From: an uncultured bacterium
GTDB lineage: Bacteria > Cyanobacteriota > Vampirovibrionia > Gastranaerophilales > Gastranaerophilaceae
Direction of reading: 5' to 3'
NCBI GenBank assembly: GCA_949292185.1
Contig: CASEYP010000029.1
Location: 62,001 to 126,000, forward strand
Length of the DNA: 64,000 nt
This document shows, in pieces, positions 41,783 to 50,644 of this stretch. Both the position numbers and the translations under genes were made by a program. How positions within the stretch are numbered: position 1 is the first letter of the stretch; each line of letters begins with the position of its first letter. The notes beneath the pieces were generated by a model. The model ran no database searches and was not told the origin of the DNA. It saw only the letters and a program-made list of their open reading frames with translations.

Positions 41783-44002
41783 ATGATTAAGAACGAACAT
41801 TTAGATAAGTTGAGAGAATTTTTAACCTCATCAAAATTTGTAAAAATTGCATATTTATTAATTTTTACAATAATGATTACATCAATAGTAGCTTCACAGA
41901 ATTTCTTTTTCCAATCAATTATTGAAAACGGAATAAGTAAGAAAGATATTATTGCACAAAAAACACTTACCGTTGTCGATGTCAAAAGAACAGAACAACA
42001 CAAAAGGGAAGTTGCACAAAAAGTAGAACCTATTTTAGTTCCTGCAGAAGATGATTTCATCAAATCAAATTTGGAAACTATAGAAAACTCAGTTCTACAA
42101 ATTAGAAAAAAAGATTCTACCGAAAAAGAAAAACGAGATGAATTGAATGTTTTATTCGACTTATCTGATAATCCTAAAAGAAGTTTCATCTTAGATTTTC
42201 TATTACACGTTGATGATGCAAGTTTAAGAGAAGCATTTGACAAAGCATCATTATCTTTAGTAAATATCCTGCAAGTTGGGATCACAGAACAAGATTACAG
42301 CAAGGGAAATATCACAAATATTATTCAAAATAACTTAGTAAATAATGTATCAAAAAGACAGGTTTTGGTAATCACAGCACTACTGGAACAAGTTATTGTT
42401 CCAAACTTAGTTGTTGATGATGCAGCAACTGAAATTGCCAAAATGAATGCCCAAGATTCAGTAAAACCGTACAAAGTAACCTTCCAAAAAGGGGAAAAGA
42501 TAGTATTTGAAGGTGAACCTGTTACAAGATTAAAACGAGATGCTCTTCGTGAAGCCGGATACAACGTTTATGAATTAAATTGGCAAGGTATTCTATCAAT
42601 TTATATTTTAGTTCTTCTTGTAACTTTAATATTCATAGCTTATCTAAAAGTATTTGAAAAGAACTTCCTAGAACCAAGGTATATGGCGCTAACAAGTATG
42701 CTCGTAGCTTTAACTTGTATAACAGCAGTACTCTTACCAACAGGTTTCTCGCCATATATATTACCAATTCCTGGCGTAATTATTGTATCTGCGATATTTT
42801 TAAATCCTAGAATTTCATACTTACTTGCGACACTACTTTTGGTAATTCTAACAGTTGGTATGCAATACGATGCACAATTTATGATAGTCTTTACAATACT
42901 TTCTTTAATTGGAATGATTACGATATCAAAAATTCGATACACAAGAAGATTTGACTTAATCAAAGTAGGATTTAACCTTGGCGTGGCAGGCGTTTTAATA
43001 TTACTCAGCCTTTACTTTATTGATAAATGTCTAATCGATGTAAGCAACTATATGATATTAAAAAATTGCATCTACATATTTGCAAATGGCATTTTCAATT
43101 CAATAATCGTACTAGGTGCATCACCATTATTAGAAAGTACATTCCACATAATTACACCATACGGTTTGGCAGAACTTGGAGATCACAACCAACCTTTATT
43201 AAAAAGATTACAAATGGAAGCTCCAGGAACTTATCATCACAGCTTAATGGTATCAACACTTTGTGAAGCTGCCGCTGAAGCTATAGGTGCAAACCCTATA
43301 CTTGCAAGAGTTGGAGCGTTCTACCACGATATAGGAAAATTAAAAAGACCACTATTTTTTGTAGAAAACCAATCATATTTCAGTATTGAAAATCCACATA
43401 ACAAACTTAATCCAAGATTAAGTAAAATGGTTATTACTGCACATCCAAAAGACGGTCTTGAAATTGCTAAGAAAAACGGTTTACCAAGCGTTATATGTGA
43501 TTTTATAATGCAACACCACGGAGAAGGTCTTGCTAAATACTTCTATAACCAAGCAGTTAAAGAAGAAGGAGCCGAAAACGTTAAAGAAGAACAATTCCGC
43601 TACACTGGTCCTAAACCAAATTCTAAAGAAACAGCTATTCTAATGCTTGCAGACGCAGTTGAATCTGCTGTAAGAGCAATGAAAGGTGCTACAACTGATG
43701 AAATCGAAGGCATTATCGACAAAATCATAGTTGAAAGATTAAATGACGGACAACTTGCAGATAGCCCGCTAACTATTAAAGATTTAAAAATCATAGCTAC
43801 AACATTTAGTAGAATTTTAAGAGGTATGCAACATAACAGAATTAAATATCAAGAAAATATTGCAGAAGAATTTGCTAAAAACAAAATAGAAATTCCAAAC
43901 AAAATTCTTGATGAAGATTTGGAAAAGAAAATTAAAGAACTGGAAGAATCTAAACCTCAAACAAACGACAGTAGTGATACTAACAACAAAAAAGATAAAT
44001 AA
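41783..44002 (+). CDS. pgpH: 7TMR-HD family cyclic-di-AMP phosphodiesterase (PgpH-like)
   Basis: 739 residues. One N-terminal helix (about 19-40), a large extracytoplasmic domain (about 45-265), then seven membrane helices (about 270-460), and a cytoplasmic HD domain. HD motifs: TYHHSLMVSTL (about 480), AFYHDIGKLKRP (about 513), ITAHPKDGLEI and MQHHGEG. PgpH proteins hydrolyse cyclic-di-AMP in response to signals. The following ybeY and dgkA form the same order seen in many Firmicutes and cyanobacteria. The Lys/Glu-rich tail ends DTNNKKDK. Confidence 0.93.
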   Translation: MIKNEHLDKLREFLTSSKFVKIAYLLIFTIMITSIVASQNFFFQSIIENGISKKDIIAQKTLTVVDVKRTEQHKREVAQKVEPILVPAEDDFIKSNLETIENSVLQIRKKDSTEKEKRDELNVLFDLSDNPKRSFILDFLLHVDDASLREAFDKASLSLVNILQVGITEQDYSKGNITNIIQNNLVNNVSKRQVLVITALLEQVIVPNLVVDDAATEIAKMNAQDSVKPYKVTFQKGEKIVFEGEPVTRLKRDALREAGYNVYELNWQGILSIYILVLLVTLIFIAYLKVFEKNFLEPRYMALTSMLVALTCITAVLLPTGFSPYILPIPGVIIVSAIFLNPRISYLLATLLLVILTVGMQYDAQFMIVFTILSLIGMITISKIRYTRRFDLIKVGFNLGVAGVLILLSLYFIDKCLIDVSNYMILKNCIYIFANGIFNSIIVLGASPLLESTFHIITPYGLAELGDHNQPLLKRLQMEAPGTYHHSLMVSTLCEAAAEAIGANPILARVGAFYHDIGKLKRPLFFVENQSYFSIENPHNKLNPRLSKMVITAHPKDGLEIAKKNGLPSVICDFIMQHHGEGLAKYFYNQAVKEEGAENVKEEQFRYTGPKPNSKETAILMLADAVESAVRAMKGATTDEIEGIIDKIIVERLNDGQLADSPLTIKDLKIIATTFSRILRGMQHNRIKYQENIAEEFAKNKIEIPNKILDEDLEKKIKELEESKPQTNDSSDTNNKKDK

Positions 44003-44004
44003 AA

Positions 44005-44520
44005 ATGAACTATAATATCGAAATAGATAATCAATATCCTGATTGGATTATTGATGAAAATAAATATAAACAAATTATACAAAACATTTTTGAATTTTAT
44101 TTAACGTGTCCTGAAATAAAAGAGAAATGTTGCTTGATTAACTATGAATATGAAAAAATCGCCTTTGATATCCTATTTACAGACAGCAAAACAACTCACC
44201 AAATAAATAGAGAATACAGAAACAAAGACTATCCGGCAGATATAATTACATTTGCGATTTTTGCAGATTCACCAGAAGATGAAAAATTTGTTCTTGATAT
44301 GGAAATTAATTTAGGAGAGATTATAATAGGATTAGATAGAATAGTTGAGGAAGCAACAAAAAAAGAAATTGAAAAAGAAACCGAACTAATATTTATGCTA
44401 AGTCACGGAATTCTGCATTTATTAGGATTTGATCATCAAACAGAAGAAGAATTTAACTTTGTTGTAACTCATCAAAAGCTGGCACTAAAAAGTATGGGAA
44501 TAACTTATGACAAAATATAA
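44005..44520 (+). CDS. ybeY: Endoribonuclease YbeY, 16S rRNA maturation factor
   Basis: 171 residues. The zinc motif is HGILHLLGFDH (His-x3-His-x5-His type, about 133-143), preceded by the family stretch TTHQINREYRNKDYPADIITFA. YbeY acts in rRNA processing and ribosome quality control. It starts 2 bases after pgpH and overlaps dgkA by 14 bases. Confidence 0.96.
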   Translation: MNYNIEIDNQYPDWIIDENKYKQIIQNIFEFYLTCPEIKEKCCLINYEYEKIAFDILFTDSKTTHQINREYRNKDYPADIITFAIFADSPEDEKFVLDMEINLGEIIIGLDRIVEEATKKEIEKETELIFMLSHGILHLLGFDHQTEEEFNFVVTHQKLALKSMGITYDKI

Positions 44521-44887
44521 AAGACAAAATTTTGCCAATACATTCAAAAATGCACGAAAAGGTATGCGTCTTACAATAAAAAGTGAACGCAATATAAGAA
44601 TTCACTTTTTTGTAGCTGCACTGGTTCTTGCAAGCGCATATTGCCTACAATTTTCTGATATAAAATTCTGTATCTTGATTTTAACAATAGCATCCGTAAT
44701 ATCAGCTGAAATGTTCAATTCCGCAATAGAATTTGCACTTGATGCAACCTTTCACAACAAATTTTCAAGAATGGTCGGAATGGCAAAAGACATTGCAGCT
44801 GGAGCCGTAATGGTAGTAACAATTAGCGCGGTTCTAATAGGCGTCATATTATTTGCACCACCTATAATAAATTTAATAAAAAATTAG
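44507..44887 (+). CDS. dgkA: Diacylglycerol/undecaprenol kinase family protein
   Basis: 126 residues, three membrane helices. The family motif SAEMFNSAIEFALD (Glu68, Asn71, Glu75) holds metal- and lipid-binding residues. SERNIRIHF at the front is typical of the undecaprenol kinase branch. It phosphorylates lipid alcohols at the membrane and would feed the carrier lipid pool for wall and surface glycan synthesis. It overlaps ybeY. Confidence 0.92.
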   Translation: MTKYKRQNFANTFKNARKGMRLTIKSERNIRIHFFVAALVLASAYCLQFSDIKFCILILTIASVISAEMFNSAIEFALDATFHNKFSRMVGMAKDIAAGAVMVVTISAVLIGVILFAPPIINLIKN

Positions 44888-44891
44888 CAAC

Positions 44892-44922
44892 AAAAAGGGC
44901 TCTTACAAAATTGCAAGAACCC
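44892..44922 (-). terminator. Minus-strand terminator after the 67-residue ORF
   Basis: Minus strand GGGTTCTT / AAGAGCCC (one G-T pair) with T5. It supports real transcription of the gene at 44966. Confidence 0.7.
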
Positions 44923-44965
44923 ACACCTTTTACCAAATAAAACTTTATATATAATCAAACAAGAA

Positions 44966-45169
44966 TTAATTGTTACTTAATACCAAACGGAAAGCAGCAA
45001 GATTTTTTATAGATAACATAATATGTTTATTATGTTGTTCTTCTGAAATATTAAAGATTCTGATAATTCTTTGAATTTCAGCTAAATCTTTATATGATTC
45101 AATCTTGTACACATTGTTGATTGGATCTGAAACTACTGACATTAAAGTATTTAATTCCTGTTCTTTCAT
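44966..45169 (-). CDS. Small protein of unknown function (67 residues)
   Basis: A single small helical protein with no signal peptide or membrane segment (YKDLAEIQRIIRIFNISEEQ). It has a GAGG ribosome site 7 bases upstream and its own downstream terminator. Family unknown. The next minus-strand gene upstream (45274) may belong to the same unit; the gap is about 100 bases. Confidence 0.6.
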   Translation of the reverse strand: MKEQELNTLMSVVSDPINNVYKIESYKDLAEIQRIIRIFNISEEQHNKHIMLSIKNLAAFRLVLSNN

Positions 45170-45273
45170 TACCGTATCCTCTTTCCTATATACTCTTATA
45201 TAAAGTATTTTTATTTAAGAGAATTGCTTTTTTTATGTATTATATGTTAACAACTCTTAACAAATTTATTAAC

Positions 45274-45528
45274 TTAAGCCAAAAGGTCAATATTATTAGC
45301 TAAATGTTCGGAAGTTGCATTTGGACGCAAAAGACTATAAGGACCATCTCCATATATTGCCTGTGCAAAATCTGATGTATTATAATTTGAAGCTTGTACC
45401 GTCAAAGGATTAGATGCAGCAGACATAAGTCTATACAGTTTAATTCCTCTAGACGGATCCGTATTATTATAATCCATCACTTTTCCAATAGGTGCAGTTG
45501 AATTTGAACCTGAGTAAACGTATACCAT
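45274..45528 (-). CDS. Small protein of unknown function (84 residues)
   Basis: It is Ser/Asn/Tyr-rich with no signal peptide. The start MVYVYSGSNSTAPIG is followed by DYNNTDPSRGIKLYRLMS, and it ends NATSEHLANNIDLLA. An AAGGAT ribosome site precedes the ATG with about 7 bases spacing. No family is recognised. It lies between two terminators, which supports a separate transcript. Confidence 0.55.
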   Translation of the reverse strand: MVYVYSGSNSTAPIGKVMDYNNTDPSRGIKLYRLMSAASNPLTVQASNYNTSDFAQAIYGDGPYSLLRPNATSEHLANNIDLLA

Positions 45529-45590
45529 ATCCCTAAATCCTTATATTAATATTATAAACCATATTGTTAGAAAATAAAACCCCCTATATA

Positions 45591-45622
45591 AAAAAAGATT
45601 GCCAAAATCTGACAATCTTTTT
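45591..45622 (-). terminator. Terminator downstream of surE
   Basis: AAAAAGATTG / CAATCTTTTT on either side of an 11-base loop, with T7 on the minus strand. It ends surE. Confidence 0.85.
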
Positions 45623-45650
45623 CATTTTATAATTTAATTAGTTATATAAA

Positions 45651-46445
45651 TTAATACCAATCACAAGAACCGCTACCACAAAGGATTTTATCCAAATCTT
45701 GAATTGTTTCAGTCCTAGTCATCTCATAAGTTACAGGAGTAATTGAAATTTTATTATTTCTAACAGCTGCAAGATCAGTTTTTGCATCAGCAGGTTCTGT
45801 AATTAATTCCCCAGCCATCCAATAATAAACCTTTCCTCTTGGATCAATTCTCTTTTCGTAAGCATCAGTAAACATTTTACGACCCAATTCGGTAATTGCA
45901 ACACCAGCAATATCATCAGCCTCAAGTTTTGGAATATTAACATTCAAAATACATTTAGGTGGAAATTTAAAAGTTTTCAACTTATCTAACAATGCAGCAA
46001 CAAACCTTGCAGGGAACTTAAAATCTTCATAATCCGCATTCATTGTAGCTAAAGAAACGGCAATACTAGGAACTCCAAGCATAGCACCTTCCATAGCGCA
46101 ACTAACAGTCCCGGAATATAAAATATCAGCCCCTAAATTTGGACCATGGTTAATTCCAGAAATAACCAAATCCGGCTGTTCATCAGGTTCTAAAATTGCG
46201 TTAATACCAATTTTTACACAATCTCCAGGAGTACCTGTTGTTACCCAAGTTCTTTTTGCGCCATTTTTACCTTCATCTAACTCTTCAACCCTTAATGGTG
46301 TATGCAAAGTCAAAGAATGACCGGCCGCACTTCTTTCTCTATCCGGTGCTATTACATAAACATTATGTGTTTTAGCTAACTCTTCTGTTAAAGCTCTTAT
46401 ACCGTTAGCAGCTATTCCATCATCATTAGATATTAAAATATTCAT
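45651..46445 (-). CDS. surE: 5'/3'-nucleotidase SurE
   Basis: 264 residues. Metal and catalytic motifs: ISNDDGIAANGI (Asp8, Asp9), the APDRERSAAGHSLTLH segment, VISGINHGPNLG and YSGTVSCAMEGAM. SurE dephosphorylates nucleoside monophosphates and related compounds and aids stress survival. A GAGAGGG ribosome site precedes the ATG. It is a monocistronic gene here. Confidence 0.96.
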   Translation of the reverse strand: MNILISNDDGIAANGIRALTEELAKTHNVYVIAPDRERSAAGHSLTLHTPLRVEELDEGKNGAKRTWVTTGTPGDCVKIGINAILEPDEQPDLVISGINHGPNLGADILYSGTVSCAMEGAMLGVPSIAVSLATMNADYEDFKFPARFVAALLDKLKTFKFPPKCILNVNIPKLEADDIAGVAITELGRKMFTDAYEKRIDPRGKVYYWMAGELITEPADAKTDLAAVRNNKISITPVTYEMTRTETIQDLDKILCGSGSCDWY

Positions 46446-46589
46446 AATTTTATCCCTCTCAATTATCTCAAACTACTAATATTAGTATAAATCACATATT
46501 ATGCATTTTCATTATATTAAGTAATATTACAACTTATAAAAATAATATAGCAATTTTATATACAAAAAATACTTTATATATATGTAAAC

Positions 46590-46710
46590 ACGAGGACGTG
46601 CTTAATTGAGGAATCAAAAAGGACTTAAGCACACACTTCACACTTCACTATTACGAGGAATGGCTAAAAGTTTACATTCCAAGAGCTCTTCTTTTAGAGC
46701 TCTTTTTTTT
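46590..46710 (+). ncRNA. Candidate small RNA with three hairpins and a terminator
   Basis: Three stems in a row: GTGCTTAA (46598-46605) with TTAAGCAC (46625-46632); GGAATG (46657-46662) with CATTCC (46675-46680); and AAGAGCTC with GAGCTCTT at 46681-46704 followed by T8. The last stem is a clear terminator. No ORF with a ribosome site fits. Five GGA triplets are seen in the unpaired parts and loops. ACGAGGA occurs twice. TATATA-type -10 candidates lie at 46577-46583. A free-standing regulatory RNA is the simplest reading. Confidence 0.6.
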
Positions 46711-46723
46711 ATGCAAACAAGAC

Positions 46724-46870
46724 CTAATCAGCCTTTTCAGTAAGATAAACTTCGGCTAACTTACCTGAACGATTATTTTTAAAGCGAATAATTTTTTGCT
46801 CAGGTTCTTTAGGTTTAAACTCATCTTTTTGATAAGCATATAAAAATTTCATAAATTCTTTACTATACAT
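46724..46870 (-). CDS. Small basic protein (48 residues), unannotated by length
   Basis: MYSKEFMKFLYAYQKDEFK is the start; it ends AEVYLTEKAD. An AAGGTG ribosome site is 5 bases upstream of the ATG. It is soluble, Lys/Glu-rich, with no domain recognised. Its frame is clean and codon use agrees with neighbours. The 242 bases from 46871 to 47112 hold only the promoter region of the SLH gene. Confidence 0.5.
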   Translation of the reverse strand: MYSKEFMKFLYAYQKDEFKPKEPEQKIIRFKNNRSGKLAEVYLTEKAD

Positions 46871-47069
46871 AAAAACACCTTCACACAATATTATTGAAAA
46901 CCTTCACATATATATAAAAACACAAAACAGATAAATATTGCTAAGTTATAAAGAATTTGTTACAAAGATAGTAATTTAAATATCACCCACTTGAATAAGT
47001 AGTTTTGCTAATGTTTTAAACTCTGTCAAAAGTACATAATCTGGTATAAGTTTGTTTTTTAAATAAAAA

Positions 47070-47090
47070 TTTTGTTTAAAATAAACAAAA
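47070..47090 (+). promoter_or_regulatory. 9-base perfect inverted repeat before the SLH gene
   Basis: TTTTGTTTA / TAAACAAAA with a 3-base centre, 22 bases before the ATG and upstream of an AAGGAGG ribosome site. It may be an mRNA hairpin or an operator. Confidence 0.4.
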
Positions 47091-47112
47091 CTCATAAAAC
47101 AAGGAGGTAAAA

Positions 47113-49149
47113 ATGTCAATTAAAAAACTAACTATGGCAGCTGCGATTGCCGTTGGAATAGCAACGTGTTCCTTGAATTCAGTAATGGCAGCTTGCCCGT
47201 GCAATACACCGGCACCGGCTGAAAAATTACCGGTAGTAACAGGTGCAGCATGTCCATGTGGCACTCCGCAAGCAACGACTTGTGACAAGTGCAAAAAAGC
47301 ATTACCGGACTGTGATTGCAAAAAATCAACACCATGTCCTGTAAAAGCTGAACCTACACCGTGCCCTACAAAAAAAGATGACTGTGGATGTCCTGATGGA
47401 ATAAGTTGTGATAAACCGGCAGTTCCATCAACAGCATTATGTCCTCAAACAGGCAAACCTGACAAAGCAGAAATGAAACAAGTTTATGGTTATCCGCAAG
47501 CAATTTACGGGACAAACAACTACGTAGGACAACCTGCAAATTCAATTTTCTCAACAGAAACAGCAATGAAAGGTACACCAGCCAGCAGAATGTCTTCAAA
47601 TATTAGCGGTGCAACAGTTGCAACAGAAGGACAAATGACAGGTGCAGCAACTCAAATGCCTTGTTTAAACGAATGTCCAAATAAATATAATGGAATAACT
47701 ATTGACAGAAACGAACGTAAAATGGATGGAAATTCTTGTCCAATAGATATTCAATCTGCAAACTCAATTAATGCAGTTAAAAAGACTTTAATCCCTTATG
47801 AAATCCCTCAACAAATTCAAAACAATATAACAGGCGCAGCAGCACCCTTTGGCTGTAGTATGTTTCCTGATGTATCACAAAATCATTGGGCAGCATGTGA
47901 TATCGACAAACTTGCAATGAATGACGTTGTCGTAGGTTATCCTAACGGATTATTCAAACCAAATCAAAACATCTCTCGTGCAGAATTTGCAACAATGCTT
48001 GTAAAAGGATTTAACCTGGATTGCGATTTAGATGAACAAGTATTATTCTCAGATGTTCCAAAAAGCAACTGGGCTAACGCTGCTATTGCTAAAGCCGTAG
48101 ATGAAGATCTACTAAAAGGTTATCCAAATAAACAATTCAAACCTCAAAACCCTGTAACTCGTGTTGAAGCTTTAACTTCAATTGCAAAAGGTATGACTTG
48201 TGATATTGATAAATGTAAAGCAGATGAGATTTTAAGTAAATATACCGATGGTTGTCAAGTACCGGATTGGGCAAGAATACCAGTAGCAAAATCTTTGCAA
48301 AACGGTGCATTAAAAGATTCACCTAATCCAAACATGATTATGCCAAATAAAGATGCGACAAGAGCAGATGTAGCATCTATGATGCAGACAGTACGTGTAG
48401 CACTTGGTTACGATACCAACCCAAAAACAGCTAATAACATCTGCCCTGCATGTCCTATCAATAAAAACGCACTTATTGAACACGAAGAAATTGTAAAAAT
48501 TCCTACATTGAAACTTTCAATGATAGACCAAATTACAGCAAAATCTTCTCACGTAGGACAATACTTTAGAGCCAATACATTGGAAGATATTACCATAAAT
48601 GGTGTAACTTATCCTTGCGGTTCTACAGTAACAGGACAAGTTGTTGAAGTAATAAGACCTTCAGGCTGTGATAAAGGTGCTTTAAAATTAGCATTTACTG
48701 AAATTAAAAATGGCGACTGCAAAACAAAATTGCCAAAACAAATCTTACAAGCACAAGTTAATAAATCAAAAACAGTTAACCCTGTGGCAAGACTTGTTGA
48801 AATGCCATTTACTTGGGCAGGATCACTCGTTGGTATTGTTGGTAGAACTGCCGGCGGCATCTTGACAAACGTTGGTAACGCTGCTGAAAATATTTCAAAT
48901 GATGCAGGTTATATGTTAGGCCACGCATTCCAAGGTGAATTTGGCGCAGCTGCCAGAAGTTTAGGAGACGGTCTATTCGAAACTGTTAAAGCTCCTGTTG
49001 ATGTAACAAGAACTGCTTTATCAGGAACAATGGGCTTATTCCAAACTACAGGTGATGAATTTGCTTACCTTGTTGATCCTCGCGGATACAAAATATCTGC
49101 TGTAAATCCTAGGGAACACGTTACTATCGCTTTTGGGTGTAATGAATAA
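47113..49149 (+). CDS. SLH-domain surface protein with cysteine-rich N-terminus
   Basis: 678 residues. The signal peptide ends near SVMA-ACPC. Residues about 27-115 hold many CP/CxC motifs (CPCGTP, CDKCKK, CDCKK, CGCPDG), unusual for an SLH protein. Three SLH repeats follow (about 252-305, 315-370 and 385-435), each with the pattern GYPNG/N.-F.P....SRAE (FKPNQNISRAEF, FKPQNPVTRVEA). C-terminal about 210 residues hold CGSTVTGQVVEVI and a Gly-rich helical end (GRTAGGILTNVGNAAEN). SLH domains tether proteins to the cell wall or outer-membrane-linked peptidoglycan. An AAGGAGG ribosome site precedes it. Confidence 0.88.
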   Translation: MSIKKLTMAAAIAVGIATCSLNSVMAACPCNTPAPAEKLPVVTGAACPCGTPQATTCDKCKKALPDCDCKKSTPCPVKAEPTPCPTKKDDCGCPDGISCDKPAVPSTALCPQTGKPDKAEMKQVYGYPQAIYGTNNYVGQPANSIFSTETAMKGTPASRMSSNISGATVATEGQMTGAATQMPCLNECPNKYNGITIDRNERKMDGNSCPIDIQSANSINAVKKTLIPYEIPQQIQNNITGAAAPFGCSMFPDVSQNHWAACDIDKLAMNDVVVGYPNGLFKPNQNISRAEFATMLVKGFNLDCDLDEQVLFSDVPKSNWANAAIAKAVDEDLLKGYPNKQFKPQNPVTRVEALTSIAKGMTCDIDKCKADEILSKYTDGCQVPDWARIPVAKSLQNGALKDSPNPNMIMPNKDATRADVASMMQTVRVALGYDTNPKTANNICPACPINKNALIEHEEIVKIPTLKLSMIDQITAKSSHVGQYFRANTLEDITINGVTYPCGSTVTGQVVEVIRPSGCDKGALKLAFTEIKNGDCKTKLPKQILQAQVNKSKTVNPVARLVEMPFTWAGSLVGIVGRTAGGILTNVGNAAENISNDAGYMLGHAFQGEFGAAARSLGDGLFETVKAPVDVTRTALSGTMGLFQTTGDEFAYLVDPRGYKISAVNPREHVTIAFGCNE

Positions 49150-49185
49150 TTACAATCCTAGACCATAGTTATATTCATCACAAAG

Positions 49186-49219
49186 AAAGAGACGGATAAA
49201 ATTTATCCGCCTCTTTTCT
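49186..49219 (+). terminator. Terminator of the SLH gene
   Basis: AAAGAGACGGATAAA / TTTATCCGCCTCTTT with one mismatch, then CTTTTA. Confidence 0.88.
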
Positions 49220-49238
49220 TTTATATATTTCAAAACTA

Positions 49239-50573
49239 TTAACGTAAATATCTGAAATATAAATAGAATGAACTTAATACCATAGATATTAATGTTACTA
49301 AAGAACCATATTTCATAAATCTCATAAATGAAATTTTATGACCTTTAGAAGCTGCAGTTTCACTAACTAAAACGTTAGCAGCAGCACCGATAATAGTTAA
49401 GTTACCGCCTAAGCAAGCACCTAATGATAATGCCCACCATAATGCGTGTGTATGACCAGTTATTGCTTCAGGATTAGCCGGGTTAATCAATTCTGAAATC
49501 AATGGAGCCATTGTTGCTGTGTATGGAATATTATCAATAAATCCTGATAACAAACCTGATGCCCACAAGATAACCATTGTTGCTAATTCCAAGCTACCGT
49601 GAGTTAAAACGATTAACTTATCAGCTAAGAATTTAATACCACCATTAGCTTCAAATCCACCAATAATGATAAATAAACCGATGAAGAAGAATATTGTTAA
49701 CCATTCAACATCTCTGTAAATTTCTTTTGGTTTTTCGAATAATAACAAGAATGATGCACCGGCAACAGCAAATACGAATGCTGAAATATGAGTGATATCA
49801 TGAGTAACAAAACCTAAGATAACACATGCTAATGTAATTACTGATCTAATCATAAGTTTTTTATCATTAATAGTTTTTGAATTATCCAAATTAGCAATAT
49901 GTTCCATTTTTTCAGGAGTAGCTTTCAAACCTTTTCTAAATAAGAAAACTAAAGTTCCAACTGAAACTAGGAAGATTAAAACAACAATCGGAGTTAATTC
50001 TCTAACGAAATCCATAAAGCTTAAACCGGCTCTTGTACCAATAATAATGTTTGGTGGATCACCGATTAATGTTGCAGTACCACCGATGTTTGAAGCGAAA
50101 ACTTCAGTAATCAAAAATGGTATTGGATCAGTATCAAATTCTTTTGCAATAACAAAAGTAATTGGCATCATTAGAACAACTGTTGTTACGTTATCTAAAA
50201 ATGCTGAAGCTAAAGCTGTAAATGCTGCAATAGCAAATAAAACTGTTTTTGGATGACCTTTTGTTGCTTTTAATAAATGTAATGCCATCCACTTAAATAC
50301 ACCACTTCGACTGGCAATATTTACAATAATCATCATACCAACAAGTAAAAAGATAACTTCAAAGTCAACGTGTTCAAATACGCCTTTTACATAAGTCATA
50401 CTTGTAGTATCTAAATGCCCGGTCAAAGGGATCAATCCTAGTAGCATTGTCAAAGATGCACCAACTAAAGCTACTACAGATTTTTGAATTTTTTCACTGG
50501 CAATGAATACATATGCAATCAAAAGAATTGCACCAGATATAATCATTCCGTGAGTTTGAATAAAATCTAACAT
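49239..50573 (-). CDS. ArsB/NhaD-family ion transporter
   Basis: 444 residues, about 11-12 membrane helices. NhaD/ArsB-type motifs: ASAFLDNVTTVVLMMPIT, ASNIGGTATLIGDPPNIIIG and GACLGGNLTIIGAAANVL. Typical members exchange sodium for protons or move oxyanions. The substrate cannot be told here. Clear leader and AAGG-type site before the ATG. Confidence 0.9.
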   Translation of the reverse strand: MLDFIQTHGMIISGAILLIAYVFIASEKIQKSVVALVGASLTMLLGLIPLTGHLDTTSMTYVKGVFEHVDFEVIFLLVGMMIIVNIASRSGVFKWMALHLLKATKGHPKTVLFAIAAFTALASAFLDNVTTVVLMMPITFVIAKEFDTDPIPFLITEVFASNIGGTATLIGDPPNIIIGTRAGLSFMDFVRELTPIVVLIFLVSVGTLVFLFRKGLKATPEKMEHIANLDNSKTINDKKLMIRSVITLACVILGFVTHDITHISAFVFAVAGASFLLLFEKPKEIYRDVEWLTIFFFIGLFIIIGGFEANGGIKFLADKLIVLTHGSLELATMVILWASGLLSGFIDNIPYTATMAPLISELINPANPEAITGHTHALWWALSLGACLGGNLTIIGAAANVLVSETAASKGHKISFMRFMKYGSLVTLISMVLSSFYLYFRYLR

Positions 50574-50644
50574 CTTTCACTTTCTCCCTTTTACAAACAA
50601 ATTAATTATAACATAAACAGAGAGAAAAAATATGTTAGATAAAC

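Noticed and set aside
41779-42285. Long minus-strand ORF opposite pgpH
   Set aside because: It is antisense to a conserved 7TMR-HD gene and has Ser/Phe-rich shadow composition.
46570-46585. AT dinucleotide run as a simple repeat of interest
   Set aside because: Short AT-rich tracts are expected at this base composition and are better explained as a -10 region.
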